Assembly (NCBI GenBank): GCA_900764925.1
Contig: CAAFPW010000045.1
Span: 1 to 15,737, forward strand
Length of the DNA stretch: 15,737 nt
Source of the DNA: Fusobacteriaceae bacterium
GTDB taxonomy: Bacteria; Fusobacteriota; Fusobacteriia; Fusobacteriales; Fusobacteriaceae
Direction: 5' to 3'
The notes below the pieces were generated by a model. The model was given only the letters and a program-made list of their open reading frames with translations. It did not search any database and was not told the origin of the DNA. Of this stretch, positions 6,097 to 13,521 are shown piece after piece (position 1 is the first letter of the stretch; each line of letters opens with the position of its first letter). A program made the translations under genes and the position numbers.

Positions 6097-7689
6097 TTGA
6101 GAGAGGCATTATTAAAGATTGAAAATCTTTCTAAATCATTTGGAGAGAATACAGTACTAAAAGATATTAATTTAGAGGTAAAACCTGGGGAGATAGTTGG
6201 ACTTGTAGGAGAGAATGGAGCAGGAAAATCAACATTGATGAAATGTATATTTGGAATGCCAGTGATATCAGAAACAGGTGGATATGGAGGTAAAATTTAT
6301 TTTGATGGAAATGAAGTAAATTTTACATCCCCATTTGATGCGTTAGGTGTAGGAATAGGGATGGTTCATCAAGAATTTTCATTGATACCAGGATTTAAAG
6401 CTTCTGAAAATGTTGTTTTAAATAGAGAGTCTACACTTAATAGTTTCCTTGAAGGGGTATTTGGTTCAAGAATAAAAGCTATAGATAAAAAAGAGATAGA
6501 TGAACGTGCAAAAGGAGCTCTTTCAAATTTAGGAGTGGATATAAAATCCAATACAGTGATAAGTGAGATGCCAGTTGCTCATAAGCAATTTACAGAGATA
6601 GCTCGTGAAATTGAAAGAGAGAATACAAAACTTTTGGTGTTAGATGAGCCAACAGCTGTACTTACAGAGGAAGAAGCAAAAGTTCTTTTGGAGACAATGA
6701 AAAAACTATCTCAGAAGGGAATAGCAATTTTATTTATAACTCACAGATTAGATGAAATTTTATCTGTATGTGATAAAGTAGTAGTATTGAGAGATGGACT
6801 TCTTATTAACTCAGTGGCAACTAAGGATACAAATGTAAATGAGATAACTGAATGGATGATAGGAAGAAAGATGGAGGGAACTTCTCAAAATACTCAAGAA
6901 AAAGAGGAGCCTAAAGAAACTATTATTTCAATAAAAAATCTTTGGGTGGATATGCCAGGAGAAAGTGTAAAAAATCTTTCATTAGATATTAAAAAAGGTG
7001 AAATTTTAGGTCTTGGTGGAATGGCAGGACAAGGTAAAATAGGAATAGCTAATGGAATAATGGGACTTTATGATGCAAAGGGAGAGGTTACATTTAATGG
7101 AGAAAAGATAAATCTTAATTCTCCAGCGGAACCTTTAGCTAAAGGATTATTTTTTGTTTCAGAGGATAGAAAAGGTGTGGGATTACTATTGGATAGCTCT
7201 ATAGAAGATAATATAGCTTATCCAGCTATGCAAATTAAAGGAAGCTTTTTTAGAAAAGCTTTTGGAATTTTTAATATAGTAGATGAGAAGGCAGTTAAAG
7301 AAAATGCTAAAGAATATGTTAAAAAATTAGAGATAAGATGTACAAGTGAAAAGCAAAAAGCTCAGGAACTAAGTGGAGGAAATCAACAAAAAGTTTGTTT
7401 GGCTAAAGCTTTTACTATGAATCCAGAAGTTTTATTTGTATCAGAACCAACTAGAGGAATAGATGTAGGAGCTAAAAAACTTGTACTTGATACATTAAAA
7501 GAGTATAACAAAGAAAAGGGAACAACTATTATCATAACTTCATCAGAGATTGAAGAGTTGAGAAGTGTATGTGACAGAATAGCAATTATAAACGAGGGAA
7601 AGGTTGAAGGAATTCTACCACCAACAGCAGATATTTTAGAGTTTGGTAAGATGATGGTAGGAGTAAAGAAGGAGGCAGGAAATGAATAG
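6097..7689 (+). CDS. ABC transporter ATPase with two nucleotide-binding domains (RbsA/YufO type)
   Basis: This 530-residue cytoplasmic ATPase carries two fused ABC domains, as in sugar and BMP-type nucleoside importers. Domain 1 has an intact Walker A (GENGAGKST, 38-46) and Walker B (LLVLDEPTA, about 180-188). In place of LSGGQ it has a degenerate signature (SEMPVAHKQF). Domain 2 has a degenerate Walker A (GMAGQGKIG, about 308-316), an intact signature (LSGGNQQK, about 425) and VLFVSEPTRG as Walker B. One composite site, Walker A of domain 1 with the signature of domain 2, is therefore complete and the other is weak. The start is probably TTG at 6097: the ribosome binding site AAGGGGTGA (6083-6091) overlaps the alternative GTG at 6088. 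The gene overlaps the next by 8 bases, implying translational coupling. Confidence 0.9.
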   Translation: MREALLKIENLSKSFGENTVLKDINLEVKPGEIVGLVGENGAGKSTLMKCIFGMPVISETGGYGGKIYFDGNEVNFTSPFDALGVGIGMVHQEFSLIPGFKASENVVLNRESTLNSFLEGVFGSRIKAIDKKEIDERAKGALSNLGVDIKSNTVISEMPVAHKQFTEIAREIERENTKLLVLDEPTAVLTEEEAKVLLETMKKLSQKGIAILFITHRLDEILSVCDKVVVLRDGLLINSVATKDTNVNEITEWMIGRKMEGTSQNTQEKEEPKETIISIKNLWVDMPGESVKNLSLDIKKGEILGLGGMAGQGKIGIANGIMGLYDAKGEVTFNGEKINLNSPAEPLAKGLFFVSEDRKGVGLLLDSSIEDNIAYPAMQIKGSFFRKAFGIFNIVDEKAVKENAKEYVKKLEIRCTSEKQKAQELSGGNQQKVCLAKAFTMNPEVLFVSEPTRGIDVGAKKLVLDTLKEYNKEKGTTIIITSSEIEELRSVCDRIAIINEGKVEGILPPTADILEFGKMMVGVKKEAGNE

Positions 7690-8722
7690 TATAAACAAGA
7701 TGATAAAAGAGGCAGGTTGGCCCAGAATAATAATAGCACTATTTCTTTTATCTATGTATATAGTGTCTCCATTTATAGGGATAGATTTAAAAGCGGCATT
7801 AGGTGATACTTTAGTAAGATTTGGAATGAATGCAATATTAGTACTATCTTTAGTTCCAATGATACAAGCAGGAACAGGGCTTAACTTTGGTATGCCACTT
7901 GGAGTTGAAGCTGGGCTTTTAGGAGCTGTAATTAGTATAGAGCTAGGATTAAAAGGAGTTACAGGAGTATTAGGAGCTATAGTTTTTTCACTTCCGTTTG
8001 CACTTTTATTTGGTTGGGTATATGGACATATACTAAATAAAGTAAAAGGTGGAGAGATGATGATAGCCACATATATAGGATTCTCTTCAGTTGCTGTTAT
8101 GTGTATAATGTGGCTTGTACTTCCATTTAAGAGTCCAGATATGATTTGGGCTTATGGAGGAGAGGGACTTCGTACTACAATAAGTGTGGAAAATTATTGG
8201 CATAAAGCCTTTGAAAAAGCTTTACATATAAATAGTGAATCTTTTCCTTTAGGAGAGATAATATTCTTTATGATATTGGCATTTTTTATTTGGATATTTT
8301 TTAGAACTAAAAATGGATATGCTATGAAAGCTGTAGGAACAAATGATATGTTTGCTAGAGCAACTGGAATAAACATAAATAAAGTGAGAATTCAATCAGT
8401 AATTATGTCAACAGTACTTTCAGCAGTTGGAATAATAATATACCAACAAAGTTTTGGATTTGTACAATTATATTTAGCACCATTTTATATGGCGTTTCCG
8501 GCAATAGCAGCTATTCTTATTGGAGGAGCTTCAGTTAATAAAGTTACAATTGCTAATGTTGTAGTAGGGACTTTCCTTTTTCAAGGGATACTTACAATGA
8601 CACCAACAGTAGTAAATGGATTAATAAAAACTGATATGTCAGAAACAATAAGAATAATAGTATCAAATGGAATGATACTATATGCATTAACAAGAAAGGA
8701 TGGTGCTGGAAGTGGAAAATAA
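7682..8722 (+). CDS. ABC transporter permease 1 (BPD_transp_2 family)
   Basis: This 346-residue inner-membrane protein has about eight to ten hydrophobic segments. It belongs to the branched-chain/ribose/BMP permease family. Recognisable motifs are AGTGLNFGMPLGVEAG near residue 60 and LIGGASVNKVTIANVVVG near 280, the latter followed by the last membrane spans. It would pair with permease 2 to form the membrane channel fed by the periplasmic binding protein and driven by the ATPase. Its ATG lies inside the end of the ATPase gene (8-base overlap) with AGGAGG upstream, so the subunits should be made in step. Its own 3' end overlaps permease 2 by 23 bases. The substrate is unknown; annotation as a sugar permease would be a guess from family resemblance. 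Confidence 0.88.
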   Translation: MNSINKMIKEAGWPRIIIALFLLSMYIVSPFIGIDLKAALGDTLVRFGMNAILVLSLVPMIQAGTGLNFGMPLGVEAGLLGAVISIELGLKGVTGVLGAIVFSLPFALLFGWVYGHILNKVKGGEMMIATYIGFSSVAVMCIMWLVLPFKSPDMIWAYGGEGLRTTISVENYWHKAFEKALHINSESFPLGEIIFFMILAFFIWIFFRTKNGYAMKAVGTNDMFARATGININKVRIQSVIMSTVLSAVGIIIYQQSFGFVQLYLAPFYMAFPAIAAILIGGASVNKVTIANVVVGTFLFQGILTMTPTVVNGLIKTDMSETIRIIVSNGMILYALTRKDGAGSGK

Positions 8723-9824
8723 AATTAAAAAATTTTTAGTAAACAATATAGTACCTATATTTATGATAATTATAATAGTTGCTTCAATTCCAGTTTCTGG
8801 ATTAAGTATGGAATATATTATTCAAGAGATAATTTTGAGACTTTCTCGTAACTTGTTTCTAGTTTTATCTCTATTGATTCCAATAATAGCAGGAATGGGA
8901 CTTAACTTTGGAATAGTATTAGGAGCAATGGCAGGGCAATTAGCTCTAATATTTATAACAGATTGGCAAATAGTTGGATTACAAGGATTCTTTTTAGCAA
9001 TAATTTTATCTCTTCCTTTGGGAGCCTTAATGGGATTAGTAGGAGGAGTGGTTCTGAATAGAGCTAAAGGTAGAGAGATGATTACCTCTATGATACTTGG
9101 ATTTTTTATAAATGGAGTGTATCAACTTATAGTTTTATATGGAATGGGAAAAGTTATACCAATAACAGATAGTTCAATTCTATTATCTAGAGGATATGGA
9201 ATAAGAAATGCTATAGATTTAAAAAATATTAGAAGAGCTTTAGATGATGGAATCGTATTAAAACTTGGAGAGTTTTCTATTCCAGTTCTTACAATTTTAG
9301 CAGTTGTACTTTTCTGTCTATTTATTGTATGGTTTAGAAAGACAAAATTAGGTCAAGATATGAGAGCCATTGGACAGGACTTAGAAGTATCTAAATCTGC
9401 AGGAATTGCAGCTGATAGGACAAGAGTAATAGCTATAGTTATCTCTACAATGTTAGCTGCTGTTGGGCAGATAATTTTCTTACAAAATATAGGAACTATG
9501 AATACATACAATAGCCATGAACAAATAGGAATGTTCTCAATAGCTGCTCTACTTATAGGAGGAGCAAGTGTTGCTAAAGCTTCAATTCCTAATGCGTTAA
9601 GCGGGGTTATTCTTTTCCATGCTATGTTTATATTAGCACCAAGAGCTGGAAAAGAGTTAATTGGTTCTGCACAAATAGGAGAGTACTTTAGAGTATTTGT
9701 ATCTTATGGAATTATAGCTTTAGTTCTTATTATGCATCAATGGAGAAGAGAGAAGGAAAAAGCTGAGGAGAGAAGAAAGGCTTTAGAGGCTGCACAAAAT
9801 AGTAGTAGAGGAGAGGATAAATAA
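8700..9824 (+). CDS. ABC transporter permease 2 (BPD_transp_2 family)
   Basis: This 374-residue inner-membrane permease is a diverged relative of permease 1. Both carry the same two motifs in the same order: here AGMGLNFGIVLGAMAG near residue 65 and LIGGASVAKASIPNALSG near residue 293. Two unlike permeases plus a double ATPase is the layout of BMP-type nucleoside systems such as YufOPQ. The C-terminus after the last membrane span is a charged cytoplasmic tail rich in E, K and R. The start is uncertain: the ATG at 8700 overlaps the only nearby Shine-Dalgarno-like sequence (AAAGGA, 8695-8700), and in-frame GTG codons at 8703 and 8712 are alternatives. The stop overlaps the next start in TAATG. 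Confidence 0.88.
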   Translation: MVLEVENKIKKFLVNNIVPIFMIIIIVASIPVSGLSMEYIIQEIILRLSRNLFLVLSLLIPIIAGMGLNFGIVLGAMAGQLALIFITDWQIVGLQGFFLAIILSLPLGALMGLVGGVVLNRAKGREMITSMILGFFINGVYQLIVLYGMGKVIPITDSSILLSRGYGIRNAIDLKNIRRALDDGIVLKLGEFSIPVLTILAVVLFCLFIVWFRKTKLGQDMRAIGQDLEVSKSAGIAADRTRVIAIVISTMLAAVGQIIFLQNIGTMNTYNSHEQIGMFSIAALLIGGASVAKASIPNALSGVILFHAMFILAPRAGKELIGSAQIGEYFRVFVSYGIIALVLIMHQWRREKEKAEERRKALEAAQNSSRGEDK

Positions 9825-10192
9825 TGAAGATGGTAAGAAACTGGATAATTCTTATAATAGTAGTTATTGGAATCTCAGTAGCATTATTTATTACTGGAAG
9901 ATTGCATAGTGTATACTTTGAGAATAAAGCTAAGGATGGATATGCTGCAATAAAAGATATATCTTATTCATTAAATGGTGAAAAAGCTAAAAAAGTTAGA
10001 GTAAATAGAAGAGGAATGGGAGAGGTTAAAGGAAGAACTCATGAACTTTTAATTACATATAAAGACGAAGCGGGTAAAAAACAAGAGATAAAGAAAGAGA
10101 TAACTTTGGGAGCTACTGAAAATGTTATAATTTATTTGCCAGTGTTAGTGGGTAATGGAGAAAATTGGATAGAAGAATTTCAAGCTAAATAA
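9824..10192 (+). CDS. Small single-pass membrane protein of the transporter operon, function unknown
   Basis: I do not recognise this 122-residue protein with confidence. It has a basic N-terminus (MKMVRN) and one strongly hydrophobic segment at about residues 7-25. A soluble part of about 95 residues follows, rich in K and E and predicted by eye to contain beta strands. The positive-inside rule puts the soluble part in the periplasm, where the binding protein works. It starts at the last base of the permease 2 stop codon (TAATG) with GGAGAGGA upstream, so it is translationally coupled to the transporter and is the last gene of the operon. An accessory or stabilising role for the permeases or the binding protein is inference. 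There is no catalytic motif and no cysteine. Confidence 0.75.
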   Translation: MKMVRNWIILIIVVIGISVALFITGRLHSVYFENKAKDGYAAIKDISYSLNGEKAKKVRVNRRGMGEVKGRTHELLITYKDEAGKKQEIKKEITLGATENVIIYLPVLVGNGENWIEEFQAK

Positions 10193-10206
10193 AAAATTTA
10201 ATTATC

Positions 10207-10240
10207 AAAATATTAGTGTAAACAATCAATTAATATTTTT
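10207..10240 (+). terminator. Weak AT-only hairpin after the transporter operon
   Basis: AAAATATTA (10207-10215) and TAATATTTT (10231-10239) form perfect 9-base arms around a 15-base loop and run into further T. The place is right for a terminator of the transporter operon, but the stem has no G-C pair, so it is weak at best. Confidence 0.3.
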
Positions 10241-10250
10241 TAAATTATAC

Positions 10251-10279
10251 TTGACAAAATTTGAAAAATGTTATAAACT
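10251..10279 (+). promoter_or_regulatory. Promoter of the ferredoxin gene
   Basis: A consensus -35 TTGACA lies at 10251-10256. The -10 may be TATAAA (10272-10277, 15-base spacer) or TAAACT (10274-10279, 17-base spacer). The gene starts about 55 bases downstream. Together with the terminator after it, this makes the ferredoxin a single-gene unit. Confidence 0.6.
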
Positions 10280-10334
10280 TAACTTAAGTAAATTAGAAGA
10301 AAGAAATTAAAAAATTTAATTAGGAGGGATTTTA

Positions 10335-10505
10335 ATGCACGTAATAGATAAAGATACTTGTATCGGATGTGGAGCTTGTGAAGGAACTTGTCCAGTAGGA
10401 GCTATATCAGCAACTGATGATGGAAAATATGCTATCGGAGATGCTTGTGTAGACTGTGGAGCTTGTGCTGGAGGATGTCCAGTATCAGCAATTTCTGCTG
10501 AGTAG
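10335..10505 (+). CDS. 2[4Fe-4S] ferredoxin, clostridial type
   Basis: This 56-residue protein is a small cytoplasmic low-potential electron carrier. Each half carries the full cluster pattern: C9-x2-C12-x2-C15-x3-C19-P, and C38-x2-C41-x2-C44-x3-C48-P. The two halves are similar to each other (CGACEGTCPVGAIS and CGACAGGCPVSAIS), as expected of this family. The length is typical of clostridial ferredoxins. The ATG is preceded by TAGGAGGGA, a near-ideal ribosome binding site. The gene has its own promoter and a strong terminator, so it is probably expressed alone at a high level. Likely partners are pyruvate:ferredoxin oxidoreductase (not in this window) and possibly the HydABC complex encoded upstream (inference). 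Confidence 0.97.
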   Translation: MHVIDKDTCIGCGACEGTCPVGAISATDDGKYAIGDACVDCGACAGGCPVSAISAE

Positions 10506-10513
10506 TAAGGTAT

Positions 10514-10541
10514 AAAAAGAGTCCGAAAGGACTCTTTTTTT
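10514..10541 (+). terminator. Strong intrinsic terminator after the ferredoxin gene
   Basis: AGAGTCC (10518-10524), a GAAA tetraloop and GGACTCT (10529-10535) form a tight stem. It is extended by A-T pairs to 10514/10539 and followed by a T tract to 10541. The flanking A and T runs could let it work in both directions. Confidence 0.95.
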
Positions 10542-10566
10542 ATTTAATTTCTAGGAGGACGTATTC

Positions 10567-10851
10567 ATGTATAATGAGATTGATTTACATCATATGAATT
10601 TTGATGATGCCTTAAGAGTATTTATTAATAAATATAATACTCTTTATAAAAAAGGAGAGAGAAAAGAGATAATGGTAATACATGGGTATGGTTCAAAGTT
10701 TTTAGATAGTACCCCAGTGATAAGAACAAAAATAAGAGAGTATTTTTTAAGAAATAGAGAGTTTGTAAAAATGAGACTTGATATGAATCCAGGAGTGACT
10801 TATGTTATGCCATTAAAACCACTTCCACTACCAAAGAAAAAGAAAAAATAA
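10567..10851 (+). CDS. Small Smr-domain protein
   Basis: This 94-residue protein consists almost entirely of an Smr (small MutS-related) domain. The conserved opening is IDLHHMNFDDALRVF (residues 5-19), and the second motif VIHGYGS lies near residues 43-49. Smr domains are known as nucleic-acid-binding folds, some with nicking endonuclease or RNA-cleaving activity, often at the C-terminus of MutS2. Here the domain stands alone and ends in a basic tail, LPLPKKKKK, that could hold nucleic acid. The start has AGGAGG (10553-10558) eight bases upstream. No promoter is visible in the 25 bases after the preceding terminator, so transcription may come from read-through. The exact substrate cannot be told from sequence. 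Confidence 0.85.
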   Translation: MYNEIDLHHMNFDDALRVFINKYNTLYKKGERKEIMVIHGYGSKFLDSTPVIRTKIREYFLRNREFVKMRLDMNPGVTYVMPLKPLPLPKKKKK

Positions 10852-10877
10852 TACTTTAATTTTTTAGACTAAAGAGG

Positions 10878-10883
10878 TATAAT
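10878..10883 (+). promoter_or_regulatory. Possible -10 box ahead of the DAHP synthase gene
   Basis: A perfect TATAAT is placed 25 bases before the start codon. The hexamer at the right distance for a -35 (10855-10860, TTTAAT) is poor, and there is no TGn extension. A separate promoter for the DAHP synthase and PgeF genes is plausible but weakly supported. Confidence 0.4.
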
Positions 10884-10908
10884 TTAAATAAAAGATCAGG
10901 AGAAAATT

Positions 10909-11922
10909 ATGTATATAAAAACTAAAAAAAATATAGGAGAACAAGAAAAAGAAGAGATTTTAAGATTTCTTCAAGATAATAGATTGGGAAGTATTATAAA
11001 TAAAGAAAAAGATTTTTATAAAATTGGTATAGTTGGAGATAAAAAAAATGTAGATTTAGATAGATTACTATCTTTTGATGGCGTAGATGAGATCGTTCCT
11101 ATTGGAAAAAGTTATAAATTTGTAAGTAGGGAGTTCAAACCAGAAGATACGATTATAGATATAAAAGGGAGAAAAATTGGTGGTGGAAATTTCTTAATGA
11201 TGGCAGGACCATGTGCTATTGAGAGCAGAGAATCTATATTTAAAATAGCTGAGAGAGTAAAAAAAGCAGGAGCTAAAGTTTTAAGAGGAGGAGCTTTTAA
11301 ACCAAGAACATCACCTTATGATTTTCAAGGATTAGGAGAAGAGGGGCTAAAATATATGAAAGAGGCTGCAGATAAGTATGACATGTTGGTTGTAACAGAG
11401 GTTATGGATGCTAGTGATATTCCTTTAATAAGTAAGTATGCTGATATTTTTCAAGTTGGAGCTAGAAATATGCAGAATTTTTCACTATTAAAAGCTTTAG
11501 GAAAATGTGGCAAACCAATACTTTTAAAAAGAGGACTTAGTGCTACTATGAGAGAGTTACTTATGGCAGCAGAGTATATAGTAGCTTATGGAAATAGAGA
11601 GGTAATTCTTTGTGAAAGAGGAATAAGAACCTTTGAAACTATAACAAGAAATACTGTGGATATAAATGCTATTCCACTTTTAAAAGAGAAATCTCACCTA
11701 CCCGTTATTATAGATGCTAGTCATGGAACAGGAAGACGTAGTTTGGTAGAACCAGTGACATTGGCAGGAATATTAGCAGGAGCAGATGGTGCTATGGTAG
11801 AAGTACATGAAAATCCTGAGTGTGCTACCTCAGATGGAATGCAGTCACTATATTTTGAAGATTTTGAAAAATTGATGAGAAATATGAAAAAAGTTTTAGC
11901 TTTAAAAAATGAATTGGAGTAA
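10909..11922 (+). CDS. aroF: 3-deoxy-7-phosphoheptulonate (DAHP) synthase, type I-beta
   Basis: This 337-residue enzyme joins phosphoenolpyruvate and erythrose 4-phosphate to make DAHP, the first step of the shikimate pathway to aromatic amino acids. Residues 1-70 form an N-terminal ferredoxin-like (ACT-like) regulatory domain, as in Thermotoga maritima DAHP synthase. The TIM-barrel catalytic domain follows, with MAGPCAIES (98-106) and GGAFKPRTSPYDFQGLG (127-143). The metal ligands fall at C102, H272, E298 and D309, the numbering I recall for the Thermotoga enzyme. The N-terminal domain suggests feedback inhibition by an aromatic amino acid (family knowledge). AGGAGA precedes the start. Only 3 bases separate the stop from the next gene, so the two are cotranscribed. 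The symbol aroF follows common usage; aroG is also used. Confidence 0.93.
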   Translation: MYIKTKKNIGEQEKEEILRFLQDNRLGSIINKEKDFYKIGIVGDKKNVDLDRLLSFDGVDEIVPIGKSYKFVSREFKPEDTIIDIKGRKIGGGNFLMMAGPCAIESRESIFKIAERVKKAGAKVLRGGAFKPRTSPYDFQGLGEEGLKYMKEAADKYDMLVVTEVMDASDIPLISKYADIFQVGARNMQNFSLLKALGKCGKPILLKRGLSATMRELLMAAEYIVAYGNREVILCERGIRTFETITRNTVDINAIPLLKEKSHLPVIIDASHGTGRRSLVEPVTLAGILAGADGAMVEVHENPECATSDGMQSLYFEDFEKLMRNMKKVLALKNELE

Positions 11923-11925
11923 TTT

Positions 11926-12642
11926 ATGTTTTTGGATAAGGATAGATATTTAATTTTAAAAGAGTGGCAAGATTTTGGGATTAATGCTATTTATACTAAG
12001 AAAAATTATGGAAATGTTATGGAGATATCAAAAGAAAAATTTAATCAAGATTTTTCTTTTGAAAATAAAAAAATAGTAGCAGGACATCAAACTCATAGTG
12101 ATAATGTAGCAGTAATAGAAAATTTAGATAAGGTATATTTTGAAAATACAGATGGTTTTATAACTGATAGAGAAGATGTGGTAATATTTACAAAGTATGC
12201 TGATTGTTTGCCAATATATTTTTATGATATGAAAAAAAGGGTTTTTGGGCTTGCTCACTCTGGATGGCAAGGAAGTTATAAAGAGATAGGAAAAAAAGTG
12301 ATTCATTTGATGCAAAATCACTATAAAAGTGATATTAAGGATATAAGTATTGCTTTTGGAATTGGAATATCACAAGAGAACTATGAGGTTGGAAAAGATT
12401 TTTTAGAGAAGTTTAAAAATAAATTTTCGAAAGAGTTGGTAGAAAAAAGTTTTAAATATAAGGGAGAAAAAATATATTTTGATAATCAGAGTTTTGTTTA
12501 TTGGAATATGTTGGAGGCTGGTTTAAGAAAAGAGAACATATTAACAAATAACTTGTGTACTTATAATGGAGAGTTTCATTCATATAGAAGAGATAGAGAA
12601 AATTCAGGAAGAAATGGAGCTTTTATTTGTATAAAAAAATGA
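11926..12642 (+). CDS. pgeF: PgeF/YfiH-family protein (multicopper-polyphenol-oxidase-like fold)
   Basis: This 238-residue protein is of the YfiH/YlmD/LACC1 family. Members have been described as purine nucleoside phosphorylase/adenosine deaminase-type enzymes and, in E. coli, as the peptidoglycan editing factor PgeF. The zinc and catalytic triad is visible as H57 (in HQTHSDNV), C94 (in ADCLPIYF) and H111 (in AHSGWQGSYK). The spacing of 37 and 17 residues is close to that of characterised homologues. A family SYRRD motif and the GRN motif lie near the end. The usual cysteine in the central GIG...YEVG segment is absent. The start has only a weak GGAG (11916-11919) in the end of aroF, suggesting translational coupling. 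The stop codon is part of the terminator stem. The old name laccase-domain protein is misleading because no copper oxidase motif is present. Confidence 0.88.
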   Translation: MFLDKDRYLILKEWQDFGINAIYTKKNYGNVMEISKEKFNQDFSFENKKIVAGHQTHSDNVAVIENLDKVYFENTDGFITDREDVVIFTKYADCLPIYFYDMKKRVFGLAHSGWQGSYKEIGKKVIHLMQNHYKSDIKDISIAFGIGISQENYEVGKDFLEKFKNKFSKELVEKSFKYKGEKIYFDNQSFVYWNMLEAGLRKENILTNNLCTYNGEFHSYRRDRENSGRNGAFICIKK

Positions 12643-12664
12643 GGATGAAAGGCCTCATTTTTTT
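12634..12664. terminator. Bidirectional terminator between pgeF and the S24 regulator
   Basis: AAAAAATGAGG (12634-12644) and CCTCATTTTTT (12653-12663) form an 11-base stem around an 8-base loop. A or T runs on both sides give it terminator form on both strands. It separates the convergent pgeF gene and the minus-strand repressor gene. Confidence 0.92.
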
Positions 12665-12675
12665 ATACCATTTAA

Positions 12676-13365
12676 TTATCTCACATCATTTATAACTTTT
12701 AGAACTTTTCCTATAATCTTAAACTCATCTTGAGGGTATACATAAATTGGTTGATAATTAGGATTATCACTGAGTAGAGCAAAGAAGTTTTTAGTGACTT
12801 TTATCCTTTTAACAAAAGACTCACCATTTACTAAAAATGCTCCTACCTCTCCATCTTTTAACTCTTCTCCCTGTCTACAAAGAATGATAGATTGATTTTT
12901 GATAGTAGGTTCCATAGAGTCTCCTTTCACATTTATAGCAAAAACATTATCAGCATTTCTTATTCCAGGTAGAGATATAAAATCAGTAGGCTCCTCGTCT
13001 GTTATTAAACCTACTCCAGCACTGATTCTAGAAAAAAGAGGGATAAGAGTATTGTTGTTACTGATATCTTTAATTACTCTTCTTTTAGAAAGTTCCTTTT
13101 CATCAGCTAATCTTTTAAGTTCATTTAAAATTATACTAGGTGTTCTCTCTATCGCTGCTAGATATTTTAATTTTTCACCTTCAGATGGAGTAAGTAATAG
13201 TACTTTTATTAAACTATCAAGAACTTCTTCACTAGGTGGATTTTTAATCTCTCCTCTCTCAATACCATTGTAATAAGATTGAGTTATTCCAGCTAATTTA
13301 GAAACTTTATTTTGACTAAGACCAAGAGATTCTCTTTTAGTTTTTATATATGTTTTAAAATCCAT
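12676..13365 (-). CDS. HTH-S24 transcriptional repressor (LexA/CI-like autoprotease)
   Basis: This 229-residue regulator has an XRE-type helix-turn-helix at residues 5-57 (with LGLSQNKVSKLAGITQSYYN) and a C-terminal S24 self-cleaving domain. The likely cleavage site is A116-G117 (in RISAGVG). The catalytic serine is S150 (in KGDSMEPT) and the lysine is K186 (in GESFVKRI). Distances of 34 and 36 residues are close to those of LexA. The build is that of phage CI-like repressors that are inactivated when RecA filaments form. The start is the ATG preceded by AGGAGGT on the minus strand; an in-frame ATG 63 bases further out lies upstream of the promoter -35. No phage genes are adjacent, so it may be a chromosomal stress regulator. 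Targets are unknown, but the divergent small gene is the natural candidate. Confidence 0.9.
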   Translation of the reverse strand: MDFKTYIKTKRESLGLSQNKVSKLAGITQSYYNGIERGEIKNPPSEEVLDSLIKVLLLTPSEGEKLKYLAAIERTPSIILNELKRLADEKELSKRRVIKDISNNNTLIPLFSRISAGVGLITDEEPTDFISLPGIRNADNVFAINVKGDSMEPTIKNQSIILCRQGEELKDGEVGAFLVNGESFVKRIKVTKNFFALLSDNPNYQPIYVYPQDEFKIIGKVLKVINDVR

Positions 13366-13395
13366 TACTTTACCTCCTATATATATATATAAATA

Positions 13396-13424
13396 ATTAT
13401 AATATATTTTCTTCAAAATATCAA
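13396..13424 (-). promoter_or_regulatory. Promoter of the S24 repressor gene
   Basis: Read on the minus strand, TTGATA (13424-13419) and TATAAT (13401-13396) are separated by 17 bases. Transcription would start near 13389, about 24 bases before the ATG. A short TA-rich tract (13379-13391) lies between the promoter and the ribosome binding site. Confidence 0.75.
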
Positions 13425-13440
13425 GCAATAAAATAGGGTA

Positions 13441-13469
13441 TTGACAAATTATTAAAAGAGTTATAATAT
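13441..13469 (+). promoter_or_regulatory. Promoter of the divergent 75-residue gene
   Basis: TTGACA (13441-13446) is followed by TATAAT (13462-13467, 15-base spacer) or TAATAT (13464-13469, 17-base spacer). It stands back to back with the repressor promoter; the two -35 boxes are 16 bases apart. Confidence 0.7.
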
Positions 13470-13473
13470 ATAT

Positions 13474-13502
13474 CTATAAATATAGTTATCTATGAATAGA
13501 TA
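13474..13502. promoter_or_regulatory. Candidate repressor operators: two adjacent palindromes
   Basis: CTATA-AA-TATAG (13474-13485) and TATCTAT-GA-ATAGATA (13487-13502) are perfect inverted repeats with 2-base centres. They lie next to each other just downstream of the plus-strand -10 box, where a bound repressor would block transcription. The HTH-S24 protein encoded next door is the obvious candidate to bind. The repeats are seen directly; binding is inference. Confidence 0.5.
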
Positions 13503-13521
13503 TAAAGATGGAGGTAGGAAT

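Noticed and set aside
11926..12642. True multicopper laccase
   Set aside because: The protein has the YfiH/PgeF His-Cys-His zinc site and lacks the cupredoxin copper motifs.
12899..13273. A plus-strand reading frame of 124 codons opposite the S24 repressor
   Set aside because: It is a shadow of the repressor gene, whose domains and catalytic residues are clear on the minus strand.
13379..13391. TA dinucleotide tract as a phase-variation repeat
   Set aside because: It is only about six units long in very AT-rich DNA and lies between promoter and ribosome binding site; it could change spacing, but nothing here shows variation.
13366..13428. A longer N-terminus for the S24 repressor
   Set aside because: The extension would begin upstream of the repressor promoter -35 box and lacks a ribosome binding site; the ATG at 13365 has AGGAGGT.
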